From Himantopus leucocephalus (taxonomy: Eukaryota > Chordata > Aves > Charadriiformes > Recurvirostridae): a stretch of DNA of 64,000 nt. The notes beneath the pieces were generated by a model, which was given only the letters and a program-made list of their open reading frames with translations, ran no database searches and was not told the DNA's origin. This document shows positions 49,701-61,330 of this stretch, one piece after another; position 1 is the stretch's first letter, and each line of letters opens with the position of its first letter. The stretch lies in assembly GCA_003993805.1 (NCBI GenBank), contig RSEF01000003.1, positions 104,437,802 to 104,501,801 of the forward strand, given 5' to 3'. The translations under genes and the position numbers were made by a program.

Positions 49701-52700
49701 ATCTGATAAAGGAGCACTCAGTCAGTGGTTTTAAGGAGAGTTAAAGCCAGACAGATTCCTGGCTCCTTCCTTCCTTCTCAACCTTTGGCTCCAGAGGGGT
49801 GGTAGAGCCAGCACAATTAGATAGATTCAGAAGATCACCCTTCAAGGAGTGCAGTCTGGGTTTCAGGCTGGTTTTCTGATGTCCAAAGCAGAGTACGAGC
49901 CAGGCCATGAAAATTTCAGGTATGAGGAAACTGGATAAACTTCTTGTGCTAGAGGTGTGGCTGGACAGGGAGAGGGGTTGTTAAGCCCTGGACCTAGAGC
50001 ACTGTATAGTTCGCAGGTTCATGCCACCTTCCCCTTCATCCTCCCATACACGATGCAGCAGAGAGCCTTCAGCCAGTGCTGCATGGGTGTCAGTTAACAG
50101 CCCCAATGAGATAAACTAAATGCCCCCCATCGCGAGCTCTGCCAGTGACTATCCTCAGCTTGGATCTGTGTCTCCAGTACCATGATCAAACCCATCTCCA
50201 TGCCTGAACTTCAGTCTGAATACAGCCAGCAGGTCTGCTTTGGGACAGTCTCCACAGCGACTTGCAACCACAAGCGAAAAGCCTCCTTACAATAGCAAAA
50301 CATAAGTTTTGAAGCATGAAAGGAAGCAAAATAATCTGTATGAGTAATCTAGATATATATGCACACTTTAGGAGGGAAAACAGATAAGAATCTTTCAGGT
50401 GAATTAGAGGGCATATACTTGCAGAGAAATAATGCTTCTCAAGTCTACAATCATTTCATTATTACATCTGCTTCCCTAGCCAAGGAATGCTGGTTTCTAT
50501 TTTTCCATAGCCCAACCTGTGTTCCTAGCTTCTAGACAGGCTTTTGCATTTTAGTTGTCCCAGTAGGAGACATCATACTCATTCCATCTCAGTCTGCCTT
50601 TAACAAATTTCTTGGGTTCTTATTTGTCCCCTTAAATTTATTCTACCTCAATTAAAGATTACAAGCAATTAAAAATTGCTAGATTTCTGCTAGACTTCTG
50701 ATCATCTCTCTCTCAGTTGCTATTATCAGTATGGATCACAGAACAATTTCTACTGTCACAGGCAGAAGAGAGAGCCTATGAATTTCACGATTATTTAGCA
50801 GTCCTCCAAAGCTTGAAAGAGAACTTGTCAAAGCCTTTTAAATGTTTTGGCCTCATCTTGTGATTTCTCCTTTCTTAGGAGGACCTTTCTGAGGTTCTTG
50901 CAAGACTGAAAAGTTCCTTTTTCTTTCACCAAGGAGAAGACCTTTCTCCTAATGAAAAACAAAAGTTGCCAGACAACAGGTGTTGTTATTTGAAGGTTGG
51001 TTTGGGATAATGTAAAACTTGCCTTTGGCATCTGTGGCAAAAGGCAGCCCAGTTCAGGAGATGGGTTAAGTGTGTGCCTCATTTACGCATGTGACCAAAT
51101 AATCTGTAGTACTGAAAAGCTTTTCTTGCTAAGGGGACAAGAATGTTGTACGCTCAGGCCTCCCCCCATACTTCAAGGGAACTGGGAGATCTTAAACATG
51201 AATGACACAATCTGCACTCTTCTGGAAAGCAATGGGGTTTGGGTTTTTTTTTTTCCATTTCTTTTTGCCATATGCTAAAAGTGACTATCATTTTACATTT
51301 ATTATAATATTTTGAGTTGTTTCTATGTGCTGTGCATTCTTTCTTCTTTAAAACAAGATCTGTGCAGGAAATTTTATAAAGTCGTTTTATGTCTTCTATT
51401 CATTGCTACTAATTTCACTTGCTGACAAATTAAATTCATCATCTGAGTCAGCCTCTAATTTCAGATCATCATCCCATTTTCCCAGTGTTTTGTCAAATAA
51501 ATACACTTGTATGTGTAACTACACACAGAAACCTACAAATGATCTACATTTGACACTCTCTAGCTTTGCAAATTAGAAGAAATTAGTTCTTCTAGAATAA
51601 GTTATTTAGGTTTCATAATCACTTTCCATCCCACTTTCCAAAGCTATAGCATTACCAAACTTCTATTGCCTCCTGCATACAGAAGGCATTTTATTAGCTG
51701 AGATCCACTTCCTTGCTTCAAAGTTATTACAGCCTAAGAGCTTGGCTATGACTGGGAAATGACAGCTCGGAGAATTGCTCTGTGAATGCATCCGCACTGT
51801 GGTCCATACATGCACTAGTCTGTTGAGGCAGAGCACTGACCCTTTTACTCTTCACGCACCATCCAGCCAAGCATACAGCCCCACGCTTCCCACCATGCCA
51901 AAGGACCGCGTGCCTCCCTCTGCTCATTAAGCAGCCAGCGATGGGCTGGGTGATCTGACCCGCTCCAGAAGGCACTTCAGATCCTGGCAATGCTGTTCTG
52001 AGACAAACAAATAAAACAAGAATTCAAGCCAAGAATTCAAGGAAGAACTGAAGGAACAGTAGGATGTGGCCGAGAGTCAGAGACATATGGGCTATCTGCA
52101 CTAGGCAACCAAAGAGGGACAGGGCATGGGCCCAAGTACTGGCACAGCGTCACCCCACTGCTTGACTGTCAGTGCAGTCCTTGGCATGGACTTGTCCCAC
52201 GGCAACCAGCTCTCTCTCAAACAATGCCTGGACATATTTCAGCAATAGCCAGGGACCATTCCCAATACACAGTTTGGATGGACCACCTTGTTGGGGTGGG
52301 AGGGGAAGAGAATTTATGGTCAAAAGCCATGACACTCTAGCTGGCCTTGAGGCCAGCAAACAGTTCCCTGGCCTATTTTATTTATTACTGTAGAAATAAT
52401 TTTGAATACCACTATTCATTCAGCCCAGAGAAGTTCCCAGAATGGACACTGCCTCTTACTAGGACTGCCCCAACTGCTCCAACATAGCGGACTCCGTTTC
52501 TTTGTATTCTTTTGTTCCCTGAGATATTTCTGTAGATTCTATTTAATCTCCCTGGTCTTCATGCATTGTCTGAGCTGATTTCTAATTGACCAGAAAATTA
52601 GATGAATGCATCTATTAGGCCGGAACACTATTTCACCTTGATCTGGCCCTCAAACTGAGATTGTAGATTTCATCTCCAAGCAGCAATCTACTATCTTACA

Positions 52701-52867
52701 AAACCTTCCTCCTCTCTCATGGTCATTCTGTCCCTGACTCTAAGCTTCTCCTATTGGATTTAATTCCAAATACATTAAGTACAAGCTGAGATCAGCAGAG
52801 GCAAGTTAAAGGAAAGATAAAGATCCTGTTTAACAGAAAAACAATTTCTGATTGAGTTAATGCTACT
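43731..52867. other. unique non-coding DNA, no gene seen
   Basis: No gene or interspersed repeat recognised in about 9 kb. Simple features are A-rich runs near 44770-44800 and 48655-48665, and a CCCT run at about 48250-48265. Open frames stay at or below 113 codons without recognisable domains. Confidence 0.5.
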
Positions 52868-52990
52868 TAGCAATTTCTATTTTCAAAGTGCATTACAAAC
52901 ATGAATTAATCTTCGCAATATCCAAGGGAGTTAGGTATAGAAGCATTGTTATGCATCTCCTAGAGATGAGGAAAACAAAATCACCTGCTA
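52868..52990 (-). repeat. ancient MIR-like repeat relic
   Basis: On the plus strand 'aaagtgcattacaaacatgaattaatcttcgcaatatcc', 'gagttaggtatagaagcattgttatgc' and 'agagatgaggaaaac' correspond to reverse-complement MIR (AAGCGCTTTACAT, ATTTAATCCTCACAAC, GAGGTAGGTA, ACAGATGAGGAAAC). It is clearly recognisable though diverged. Confidence 0.75.
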
Positions 52991-53924
52991 ACTTAGGGTT
53001 CCTTGTTTTTCGAGCACTCCCATTCCAAACAAGCCCAAAGTGTAACACATCATAGACCACGTGAAAAACACAGCTTTCTTGTCACTTTTCCATGACACTG
53101 TGACATGACACTGTCCTGACAGAAGTTTCCACTGCTTGACAGACACAGAAAATACAGAACAAGTTAGGAAAGGAACCAGGAAAAGAAAACAGCAGGAGTT
53201 GCTGGCGCCCGGCCTACAGCTCAAACCACTGGACAGCGTTGCCTCTCACGGCTGGAGAGATTCACAGCTCCAAGGGGAGAGAGGGCGAGTGCACACTACA
53301 GCAGAAATCTGCCTGCTACGGAGCATACAGTACATCTGCGTAAGGTAAAAGCATTGATATGTATAAACACTGGAAAAAGCAAGTGGCTGTACAAACACTG
53401 ACTAATAAAGATGAGATATGTTTCTCTGAACGCTGCCCAGGTGTTCTTTGCAAATCTGATCTCATAGGGACTTTCTTATAAAGTATCAAGGTGAAACAAC
53501 ATTCAGCTTATAATGTTTTTTAGCAAATGCAGATCAGTCAGTTTTCCTGCTTGGGTGCTTATCATTTTCCCTCTCTGTGGTTGCGGTGGTTTCTTCCGCT
53601 GCTCTGCTACCCTGTCCCACCTCAGCCCCACAATCCTGCTTAACTCTGCTGCTGCCCTTCCCAGTCCTGATGCCAGAACGTGACTGTAACTAAATGAAGG
53701 CAACCAACACAACCTTTCTGCAGATCTTCCCCCCTCCCTAGACCTGCAACCTTTCCCATCCTGCAGTCTCTTGCCCGCCTATGGCTTGCAATCATTACGC
53801 ACTGGTTGCAAACAAACATGAATAAATTAGAGTAATATTCAAATAAGGGAAAGAAAAAGAGGAGTAACAGGGAGGGGGACTAGGAAACCAAGGAAGAAAT
53901 GCTAATTAATTCAAATAGATTGAT
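52991..53924. other. unique non-coding DNA
   Basis: No gene recognised. A small 13-bp-period tandem of CATGACACTGT lies at 53091-53114. Confidence 0.5.
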
Positions 53925-54140
53925 TTGCCCTGTTTGCTCAAAAAATTAATTACAAAAAATACTGCAAATTAAGAATTAAAAGCTCCCAATAAGAGGAGCC
54001 AAAAGGTTTTTCTCTGGAATCTATTATGAGTATCTGAAAAGGGATTGTGTCTAATTAGACATCATTTTGCATGAAGATGACCTCATATTATAATTAGAGT
54101 TATGCTAAATTACTTGGAAATAATTATAATGATTGGATAT
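53925..54140. promoter_or_regulatory. candidate conserved non-coding element with a homeodomain palindrome
   Basis: An AT-rich block with a perfect 14-bp palindrome TGTCTAATTAGACA at 54048-54061, centred on the homeodomain 8-mer CTAATTAG. Further TTAATTA, ATTTTGCAT (octamer-like) and TAATTATAATGATTGG words follow. This density of homeodomain and POU words is typical of deeply conserved developmental enhancers. Conservation itself is not tested. Confidence 0.38.
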
Positions 54141-55358
54141 CCTCCATGACTGCCAGTTTGGGAGCTTTCCTGTTCACATTGATTCTACCCACCTCAGTTT
54201 CTTTTGGTCCAGAGTTGGATCTTTAGCAGGTATCTAACCTGCAAAAAAAAAACATCCTTCAAAACTTGCATCAGGTGTCACTTTTTTTAGACACTTAAAA
54301 ACACAAGAGAGAAGTGCAAATTTTCATGTAACAAAACCATGACCTAAACATATGGCAGGTACGCAGGCACAGTTATTTGCACTCCATTCCCTAAGCAGGG
54401 CACTCGCAATGCAAACAGATGTGATTAATTTTTATCTTTACAATGAATTTATCGACAAACACCCTGGGCTTCTAAAACATACTGCTCTTGGATCGAGTTT
54501 AATTTTCATCTACATGTTGCAAAAATGTTAGCCCAGACTCGAACAAGTGTCAGTTGCTATTTCAGTCCTATGGTCTGTCTCAGTATATCAACTGAACTCC
54601 AACTACTTCACTGGCTACAGACAGGGAGGCAAGACAAGTCTAGCACACTGGGCTGCAGACGTGCTGGGTTGTGTGATGTGGTAAGAAAATGCTAGTCATG
54701 CTAGAAAACATTCACAGAGAAGCTAGGTCAGAAAGTCACGTCACGTCAGTGGCAAGGTGGAAACTGGAATAAGGCAAGGAATAACTACAGGAGGTCCTCC
54801 TGCATTTCAGCGTCTTTCTGATCCACGCAGATGGATCGAGCTGCAGTGAGCAAAAGACACGGAGATAAAAGTGAGCCTGCATACCCTGAAGTGCCACCTG
54901 AGGAAGGGAAGAGCTTCAAAGTTGCCCATGATGCTTTGAAAGACACAAAGGATAAAGGCTTGCACAGCTACGTCAGCCCCTGCATGGGGCCAGCAAATGA
55001 GTCCAGCTGCAAATCTGGCTGGACAGAACAAATACAAAGTCTCCTCCAGGAGAAAGAAAATGACCGCATCAGCCTTCATGTCAGTGTGGCAGCAAAGCAG
55101 ACAAGACGGGCTACTTGATTTTTGCAGGAACAAGTAAGGATGTCCTAGGGTGGATATAGCTGATATAACTGGTCTCAGGAAACACGATTACAACACATCT
55201 CCCTGCTCATGTCTGGAGCTCATTTCACAAGGCATGGATATGGATCTTCCTGAGGGCCAGCATACAAAGACGGCTGGCTTTGAAAGGAAGGCTTACAGAC
55301 ACTGGCTGTGATCAGCTGGAGAGAAAGCAGACAAACAGAAACGGGATCTGTGTGAAAT
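54141..55358. other. unique non-coding DNA
   Basis: No gene recognised. Overlapping frames at 54807-55133 (minus, 108 codons) and 54831-55118 (plus, 95 codons) lie in the same sequence. The plus frame is charged and hydrophilic but resembles no known protein. Confidence 0.45.
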
Positions 55359-55390
55359 AGCCACCTACTGATGCNAGCCACCTACTGATG
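55359..55390. repeat. 15-bp direct repeat around a single N (contig join)
   Basis: AGCCACCTACTGATG occurs at 55359-55373 and again at 55376-55390, with only C and the N (55375) between. This is the same signature as the join at 43569. Confidence 0.85.
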
Positions 55391-55929
55391 TGGCAGTGAG
55401 GAGGACACACATCTCCACAGTGAAGGACTGTGCTCTTCTGTCTGGCAGTAGACTAGGGGAGAGGGAATTACTGAAGCCACAGGGCAAAGCATGACTGACA
55501 GTGAAGAGTAGAGCCCACCACCGGTTCCCACAATCATTGGCACAAAGGGTGGAAGGCAGGACAGCAGGACCCTGCAAAGCTCCAGCAGACTAGCACCACC
55601 CAAATACTCAACGAAAGTACAAGTCTACGCAACTCGGACCTGCGGCGGTACCTGCGCACCCCAGTATCTGCGTTGTTCTGTGCCGTGAAATTTAAATACA
55701 CAGAGTAAAAGGTGAAATGGTTTGTGCAGTTATAAAACACGCCAGTGTCTGAGCCGGGAAGAGAAGGTACGTTTCCCACATCCAGGTCCAGTGCCCCCAT
55801 CCACCAGACCTGAGGCTCTGAGTCTCATCGCTGATGTGTGTGGCTGTCAGCACAGACCAGCCACTACTGCCACACTCATTTCTAGCACGGCTCCATACAT
55901 CTTGGCTGCTGCAGAGGTTTAGAAACAAC
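55391..55929. other. unique non-coding DNA
   Basis: No gene or repeat recognised. Confidence 0.5.
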
Positions 55930-56135
55930 GCTTAATATTTTGTGGTATTGACTTACCCATTCATTGTGTAGTGACATTAGCACCCATGAATAGTCATAAA
56001 ATAAAAAAAGGATAATTAATATTTAACTTTGCCAGAGGGATGTACTTAAGGGAGAAACCATGTTTTAGAAAGAGCAGCTGATATTTGTCAGCTGGAGAAC
56101 AGGACTAATTAGATGCATCAGGCAGTGGTGACATG
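55930..56135. promoter_or_regulatory. AT-rich candidate regulatory block
   Basis: This block contains GGATAATTAATATTTAAC, a short inverted repeat AGCTGA/TCAGCT with a 6-base spacer, and ACTAATTAGATGCATC. These fit a homeodomain-rich enhancer. No coding potential was seen. Confidence 0.22.
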
Positions 56136-57885
56136 AAGTTGAAAAACAGCTTGTCAACTCTGAGATGACTTATGGCAAATGATTATATATAAAGATGCTT
56201 TGTTATACACTCACACACAGGTGTGTTCCTCATTTTCCAAATACTTCCTGCACCTTTTGTTCCTGTGATAAAACAGGTGCAAAGCAGATTTCCCGCTCAC
56301 AGATACACCATAATTACATTTCAGGTAGAGCAGATATGTGGTCCATTTCTTGTGCCCAAACCAACAAAGTGTTGAACACCGAAGCACCCTCCATTCTCAC
56401 TGCTTTCAGTGGAAGACGGTCAACAACTTACAGGATCAAAGGCTTGATGTCTGAACCACAAAAGGAAAGTGATGTTGTAGGGGATGAGGCAATGAACCAG
56501 GAGGCCAAATTCATGTCTGTTGTAATGTTGGTTGACTGCAGCCAGACAGTTCATTGATCATAGCAAAGGATTTGCCCCAGGGTGTTTTAATTTAAAACAG
56601 ATTGACATTAATCTGAAGAACAAATCACCCAAATCCTAAACTCTGATCTGATGCAAGTCAGATGCAATATGACAGCAACTCAATCTCCTGGGCAGCAGAG
56701 CTGCTAGCTTCAACTTCATACTCATTTCCGAACGGTGTCTGGAAGTTCTTGAATGCTGCTGGAAGGGGCCCAGCGAGGAATAATTTATCCCAGGTAGAGG
56801 TGCACATCCTTCAAGCCACACAAGAGCTACCAGGAAAGCGAAGCTTTGAGGCAGAATGGAGCGCAGGTACTGAGAAGCGGTCGCTTTAGGAAATAAGTGC
56901 TTGACTAGTGAATGAGCCATACGAATGCCGAGCAGGCAAAACAGACGCATAAATTCTGAGACACTGGTTAAACTGCAATCATGAAGTACTCTAAAAAGCT
57001 TATTAAGTTACCTAGGAAGTTGAACACAAACTAATTGTTTGGATTGAGCTGCTCAGACATTAAAAACGTTTGAGTTGTCCTGGGAGTAATTTGTTTAACA
57101 CAGTATTTGAGCTGTCACAAAAAGACAAGACACTATTTCTCTCCGTCCATAACAAAATCACACCAATACACACACTTTGGCACCAGAGAGGAATATTTAA
57201 GGCTGCATGTAGCACCTGTAATACATAGCTTATATTTATAGTCCTGGTATGATTGGTTTCTAAAGAAAAATTATGTCCACAGACAGCATGTTTTGTTCCT
57301 CCTCGTTACTCATATGCAAGAATGAAAGATCTATTACAACATACTCTTCCTTCCACCTGCTTTGATGAACTGCCTCAAAGCTCTCTGGGGAGACTGCTGC
57401 AAAGCCTGTGACTTAAAGCTTAGGCTCAGAAAACAGATACTGGATTGCAAGAGCAGACTCAAAGGTCAGTTCGGAGCAGCACGGGCAGCAGATTGCAGTT
57501 CCATTTCTAAAAGCAAAGGATACCGCTGTGGTACAGGTGATTCCCCTCAAGCCTATACCCTCACAAAGGAAAAACTTAACAGATCTGCCTTTAGGGACAA
57601 ACGTAAAAAGTTCAACTTCAGACTCTAACACCTGTTTTACAGAGACTCCTCCAGATTGCATATTTTTTAAAAATTGCAGTTCACCTCAGCACCATTTCTC
57701 ACTAAATCAGTTAACGATTTCTACGTCTGCTCAATTTTCCAAACAGCGTATTTTGTTCTGCTCAGGTTTGTATAGCATGCCCGTCATTGTGATATCTCAA
57801 CACCTCCCTGCAGTGTGACAACCCACTTCCCTGATGTGCATCTGTCACATGTTGATCTTTCTTTTTTTCTCTCTTCTCCTCCCAG
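56136..57885. other. unique non-coding DNA
   Basis: No gene recognised. A 120-codon plus frame (56195-56557) and a 104-codon minus frame (56636-56950) have no recognisable domains. Confidence 0.5.
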
Positions 57886-57945
57886 GGAGAAATCTTCATA
57901 GATGAAAATAAAGATGAATATATGCAGTTCACTGTTCAAATATAG
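57886..57945 (+). other. possible terminal exon (weak)
   Basis: A very strong polypyrimidine tract (about 57857-57881, almost pure T/C) ends in CCCAG at 57881-57885. It is followed in one frame by 19 open codons (GEIFIDENKDEYMQFTVQI) and a TAG. The peptide is acidic and polar and matches nothing I know. There is no clear polyadenylation signal directly downstream. This could be an acceptor-like sequence arising by chance. Confidence 0.15.
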
Positions 57946-59454
57946 CTATATAATGCATTTATATTTTCATACATTATATATAACTATTTTAAACTATGGT
58001 TATTGATGTCTGCTATTATCTGTGCTTTCAGTACTGAAGGCATAGTTGAAAAAATGCATCTTAGCAAAGTACCTAGGTTTCTGGTAGGTCATACCTCTAA
58101 CTGAAATGTATTCCACAGACTTGTGTAGGAGCCTGAGAAATTTTAGTTTCCTGCAGAAGCAAAAAAGGGAAATATTTGTTACAGAGCCTCAGACAATCTA
58201 TCAGGTGTTCCTGCAGTGCACTTTGCAGATAAGCTCTGAGATCTCAAACTGGACATAGCACTTACCCAAATTTAACAGCGAGGAAGATAACATGGTGACT
58301 AATACTGAGCTTTGTACTCCACATCTTGATAGCACTTTTAACACTGCAGCACTGGGTGATTCGCATGGACATGTGGTCACCCTACTTTGTGACGGCACTG
58401 ACCTGGAGAAGTTGAATGCTTTGTCCTTTGTCACATGCCAGGCTACTGCAGGGTCACAAACAGAAATTGGGGCATTGGGACACAGCCCTGTGCTCTAATT
58501 ATGTGGCAACCAGCATCTTGCTTACACAGACTTATGTGCATCTGCAAAGAGAGGCGATTGACACACTTCCCATTGCGTTTTTTTGCAAGCATGCATGCAA
58601 CTGCATCACCGAGTGTGCAGCACCTACATGTTGCTTTGAATATTTCCTCAAACCTATTTTCTTTTAACCCTTTCAAGCATGCTTCTGACTGTGGTTAACT
58701 ACAGCTTTAGAGAAAAACCTATCAAAACACAGCAGTGTATTTCCTAGAGATACAGAGGTTTCAATACACACATCTGCAGAGCATTCATCGTTTTCCTGAA
58801 CAGTCCTGTACAAAACAACATTTCTGTCATTACATTTTTAATATAACAATTCCCACGGGAAACTGTCAATGAGGACTGGGATGCAGATGAACAGAAAGCA
58901 GAAAGAGTGCAATATGAAGGGCTGTTCTCAGCCCACAGATGAGCGATGGTTCTTGTAGGGGCTTATCATTAAATACAGACAAATAATAAATTCTGCGATT
59001 TTTTGTAAAAAATACTAAACCAACAGAAAGACTGGATTTGATGGAGGTGTTTTTTAAGTGAAGAACTTCCTTGAGTATAAGAAAATGTTTCAGATTTCAG
59101 GTGTGGAAATCATCAAAGCCCACAGATACTACCGAGAACAACCAGAGCCAAACTGGCTCTTTTAGCTCCCTTCCCATGCCTGGATCTGCAGAGCAAATCT
59201 CTGAACCGCTACGGATCACACCACAGGAGGGAAGACTGACACAGGGACACAGGACCACCAGCTCTCAAGATGCTGCGGTGGCCTAGGACATGGTGAGGCT
59301 ACCCTAAGGCACTACAAACGCTAAATTTCATGGCAGTTTATACCGTCATACATCACTTGTGACCAGGAGCACGTATCCTGTGAGTTTTTCACAGTTCAGC
59401 TCACCATCGGTAACTCATTAACTCAAATGCTTGCAACTGTCTGTCCATAACATT
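57946..59454. other. unique non-coding DNA
   Basis: No gene recognised. 57945-58000 is AT-rich with TATATA words. Confidence 0.5.
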
Positions 59455-59700
59455 ATAATTTGACCTTGGGAAAGCCACTCACACCTGATTCTGTTAATCT
59501 ATTAATTACTCCCTGGCAGGTGCTGATCTTCCTTGTCTTTTTCTGAAACGGAGACGTGGTGGATTCAGGCTTTACAGAGCATTGTGCCTCAGATTCGCCA
59601 TCAGAAAAGCAGAGATAGTAACATTTACCTACCTCAGCAGGTAGTTTGGATGCTTAATTAATCCTTTCAAAGCTTCTTAAAATATAGATAAGAAGTAAAA
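59455..59700 (+). repeat. ancient MIR-like repeat relic (forward, interrupted)
   Basis: 'tttgaccttgggaaagccactcac' matches the MIR segment TGTGACCTTGGGCAAGTCACTTA. After about 100 bp of extra sequence come 'gtgcctcagattcgccatcagaaaag' and 'gatagtaacatttacctacctcagcaggtag', the expected next segments. The element therefore looks split by an insertion, or two neighbouring relics are present. Confidence 0.55.
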
Positions 59701-60010
59701 AAATTAACTTTTAATATAATTTTCACTGTGTAATTAAAAAAGCACAAAAAGCTGTTTTCCCAAGCAATAAATAGCCTGTTTAAAAGAATTCAAAACTTAT
59801 CAAACTATTCATTACTTTAAGACCTGATAAAAAAGCAAGACTCTTTGAGTAGTTAATCTGACCTGATGTTTAATTAGGACAAATTCAAAAGCAACAACTC
59901 ACTAGTGATTAAAATAACATGGTTTCTGCCATTTCTTTTAATCAAGTTCAGCCAAAAATTCCTATTTTGTAGTGGATAATTGAGTCGAGGGCTGTTTGAG
60001 CCTCTGAATA
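59701..60010. promoter_or_regulatory. AT-rich candidate conserved non-coding element
   Basis: This block adjoins the MIR relic and is rich in TTAATTA, TAATTAAAA, TTTAATTAGG and GTGATTAAAAT words, with no open frame. It could be an enhancer, perhaps including part of the old repeat. Confidence 0.28.
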
Positions 60011-61278
60011 CAATTTAACAAGAGCCAGCCTGATGAAGGCTTGGGCAAAAGATGGCTGTACCAGCAACTGCATCACTGAGACATGCTACTGACATTCCCA
60101 TACGCTGTGCAAGACGTGTCATGCACCCCGGTGGGTGGTCATGTGTGTGATCAAATCCATCACTTGGTTAGTCAAAGTCATATGAATCGAATCAAATGAA
60201 ATCAGAAGAAGGACTTATGTATGCAAAGGGAGGGGATTACAGGCTGCCTGTCCAGGGAAAGACAATCATTCAGCTCCATGCCTGATCTTCAGTGCAATAC
60301 TTTCCATCCAAGACTTGATCATGGTAGGAAGGTCCTTGTGCCAGGAAAAGTAAGAGGGTATGGTGTAGGGGAGCACAAAGACAGAGGCCACAATCAGGAG
60401 CCCGTGCCCTTCGATAACGATAACTTATATGAGGTGTTTGTTGTTAATTATTAATATTTAAATATTATTTAATACCTGTAACAGTAACGCTTCTGTAGGT
60501 GTAGGGGTAGGACACAGCTAAGATATGAAAGCCTTTGATAAAATTTTGCTTTTATCACACACTTACCAGCACAAGGTATGGCTGTGTAGGCTTGTAAATA
60601 TGAGACACAACACCATAAAGATTTCACTTTAAGAGAAAAGATGGCAGGTGACTGATGTTGGAGTTATAAGGGGTTTTAACCTTGTAGTGCCTTAATGCAT
60701 TGGTCTGAAGTGTTTGCAAACAAGATAAAAGGATGGTTTACTACTGTCTATCCTAAAAGACATACACAAGGTCAGGCTATGTTTTTCAGTGTATTTGTAT
60801 TTGTACTGTCAATGTTTGAGTGTCCAGCAAATTTGCTGACATTACAATACAACAGAACGGCTGATGTGATGTTCAGCAATAGACTAAAAGTCGTTCAAAA
60901 TACAATGTGAAACAGTAAGTGATGGTTATAGCACAACAATGCTTACAATGTTAATGCATTAGGAAGCTCACTTGGTTTCAGAAATATTGCTGTTTCTCCC
61001 ATAGGACCAGTCAGTTTTGTCCACAATAACTTTTACATGACTTGGCAAAGAATTTCAAGTCTGTATTTAACTGACCTAGCTTTGGTTCACATTCTACAAT
61101 AGCTTCGTGCTGCCTGTCAGTGGGAGAAATCATGAATGCTGAGGCAGAGAGAGAGGACAAGGACTGGAGAGAACCACCTTCTGCTCCAGGCAACCATCTC
61201 ATATAATCCCATTTCTCCAGCCAGGTAGCTGGATTACAGAATCCATTTTGCTTTGGTTTTTAATCAATTGTGTTTCAG
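60011..61278. other. unique non-coding DNA
   Basis: No gene or repeat recognised. An AT-rich stretch lies around 60420-60480. Confidence 0.5.
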
Positions 61279-61324
61279 CTCAGAATGCCCATGAATGTCT
61301 GGCAGAGAAATGATAATATAACAG
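61279..61324 (+). other. candidate 46-nt exon with consensus splice sites
   Basis: A pyrimidine-rich stretch ending TGTTTCAG (61271-61278) is followed by 46 bases that end ACAG, then a perfect donor GTAAGT at 61325-61330. One of the three frames stays open (LRMPMNVWQRNDNIT), encoding nothing I recognise. Both splice signals are good, but a short exon of this kind can appear by chance in 64 kb. Confidence 0.2.
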
Positions 61325-61330
61325 GTAAGT

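Noticed and set aside
53091..53114. Two-copy 13-bp tandem of CATGACACTGT
   Set aside because: Only two short copies; ordinary replication slippage explains it.
54807..55133. Overlapping plus and minus frames of 95 and 108 codons
   Set aside because: Both strands are open over the same sequence and neither product resembles a known protein. No splice or start context supports either.
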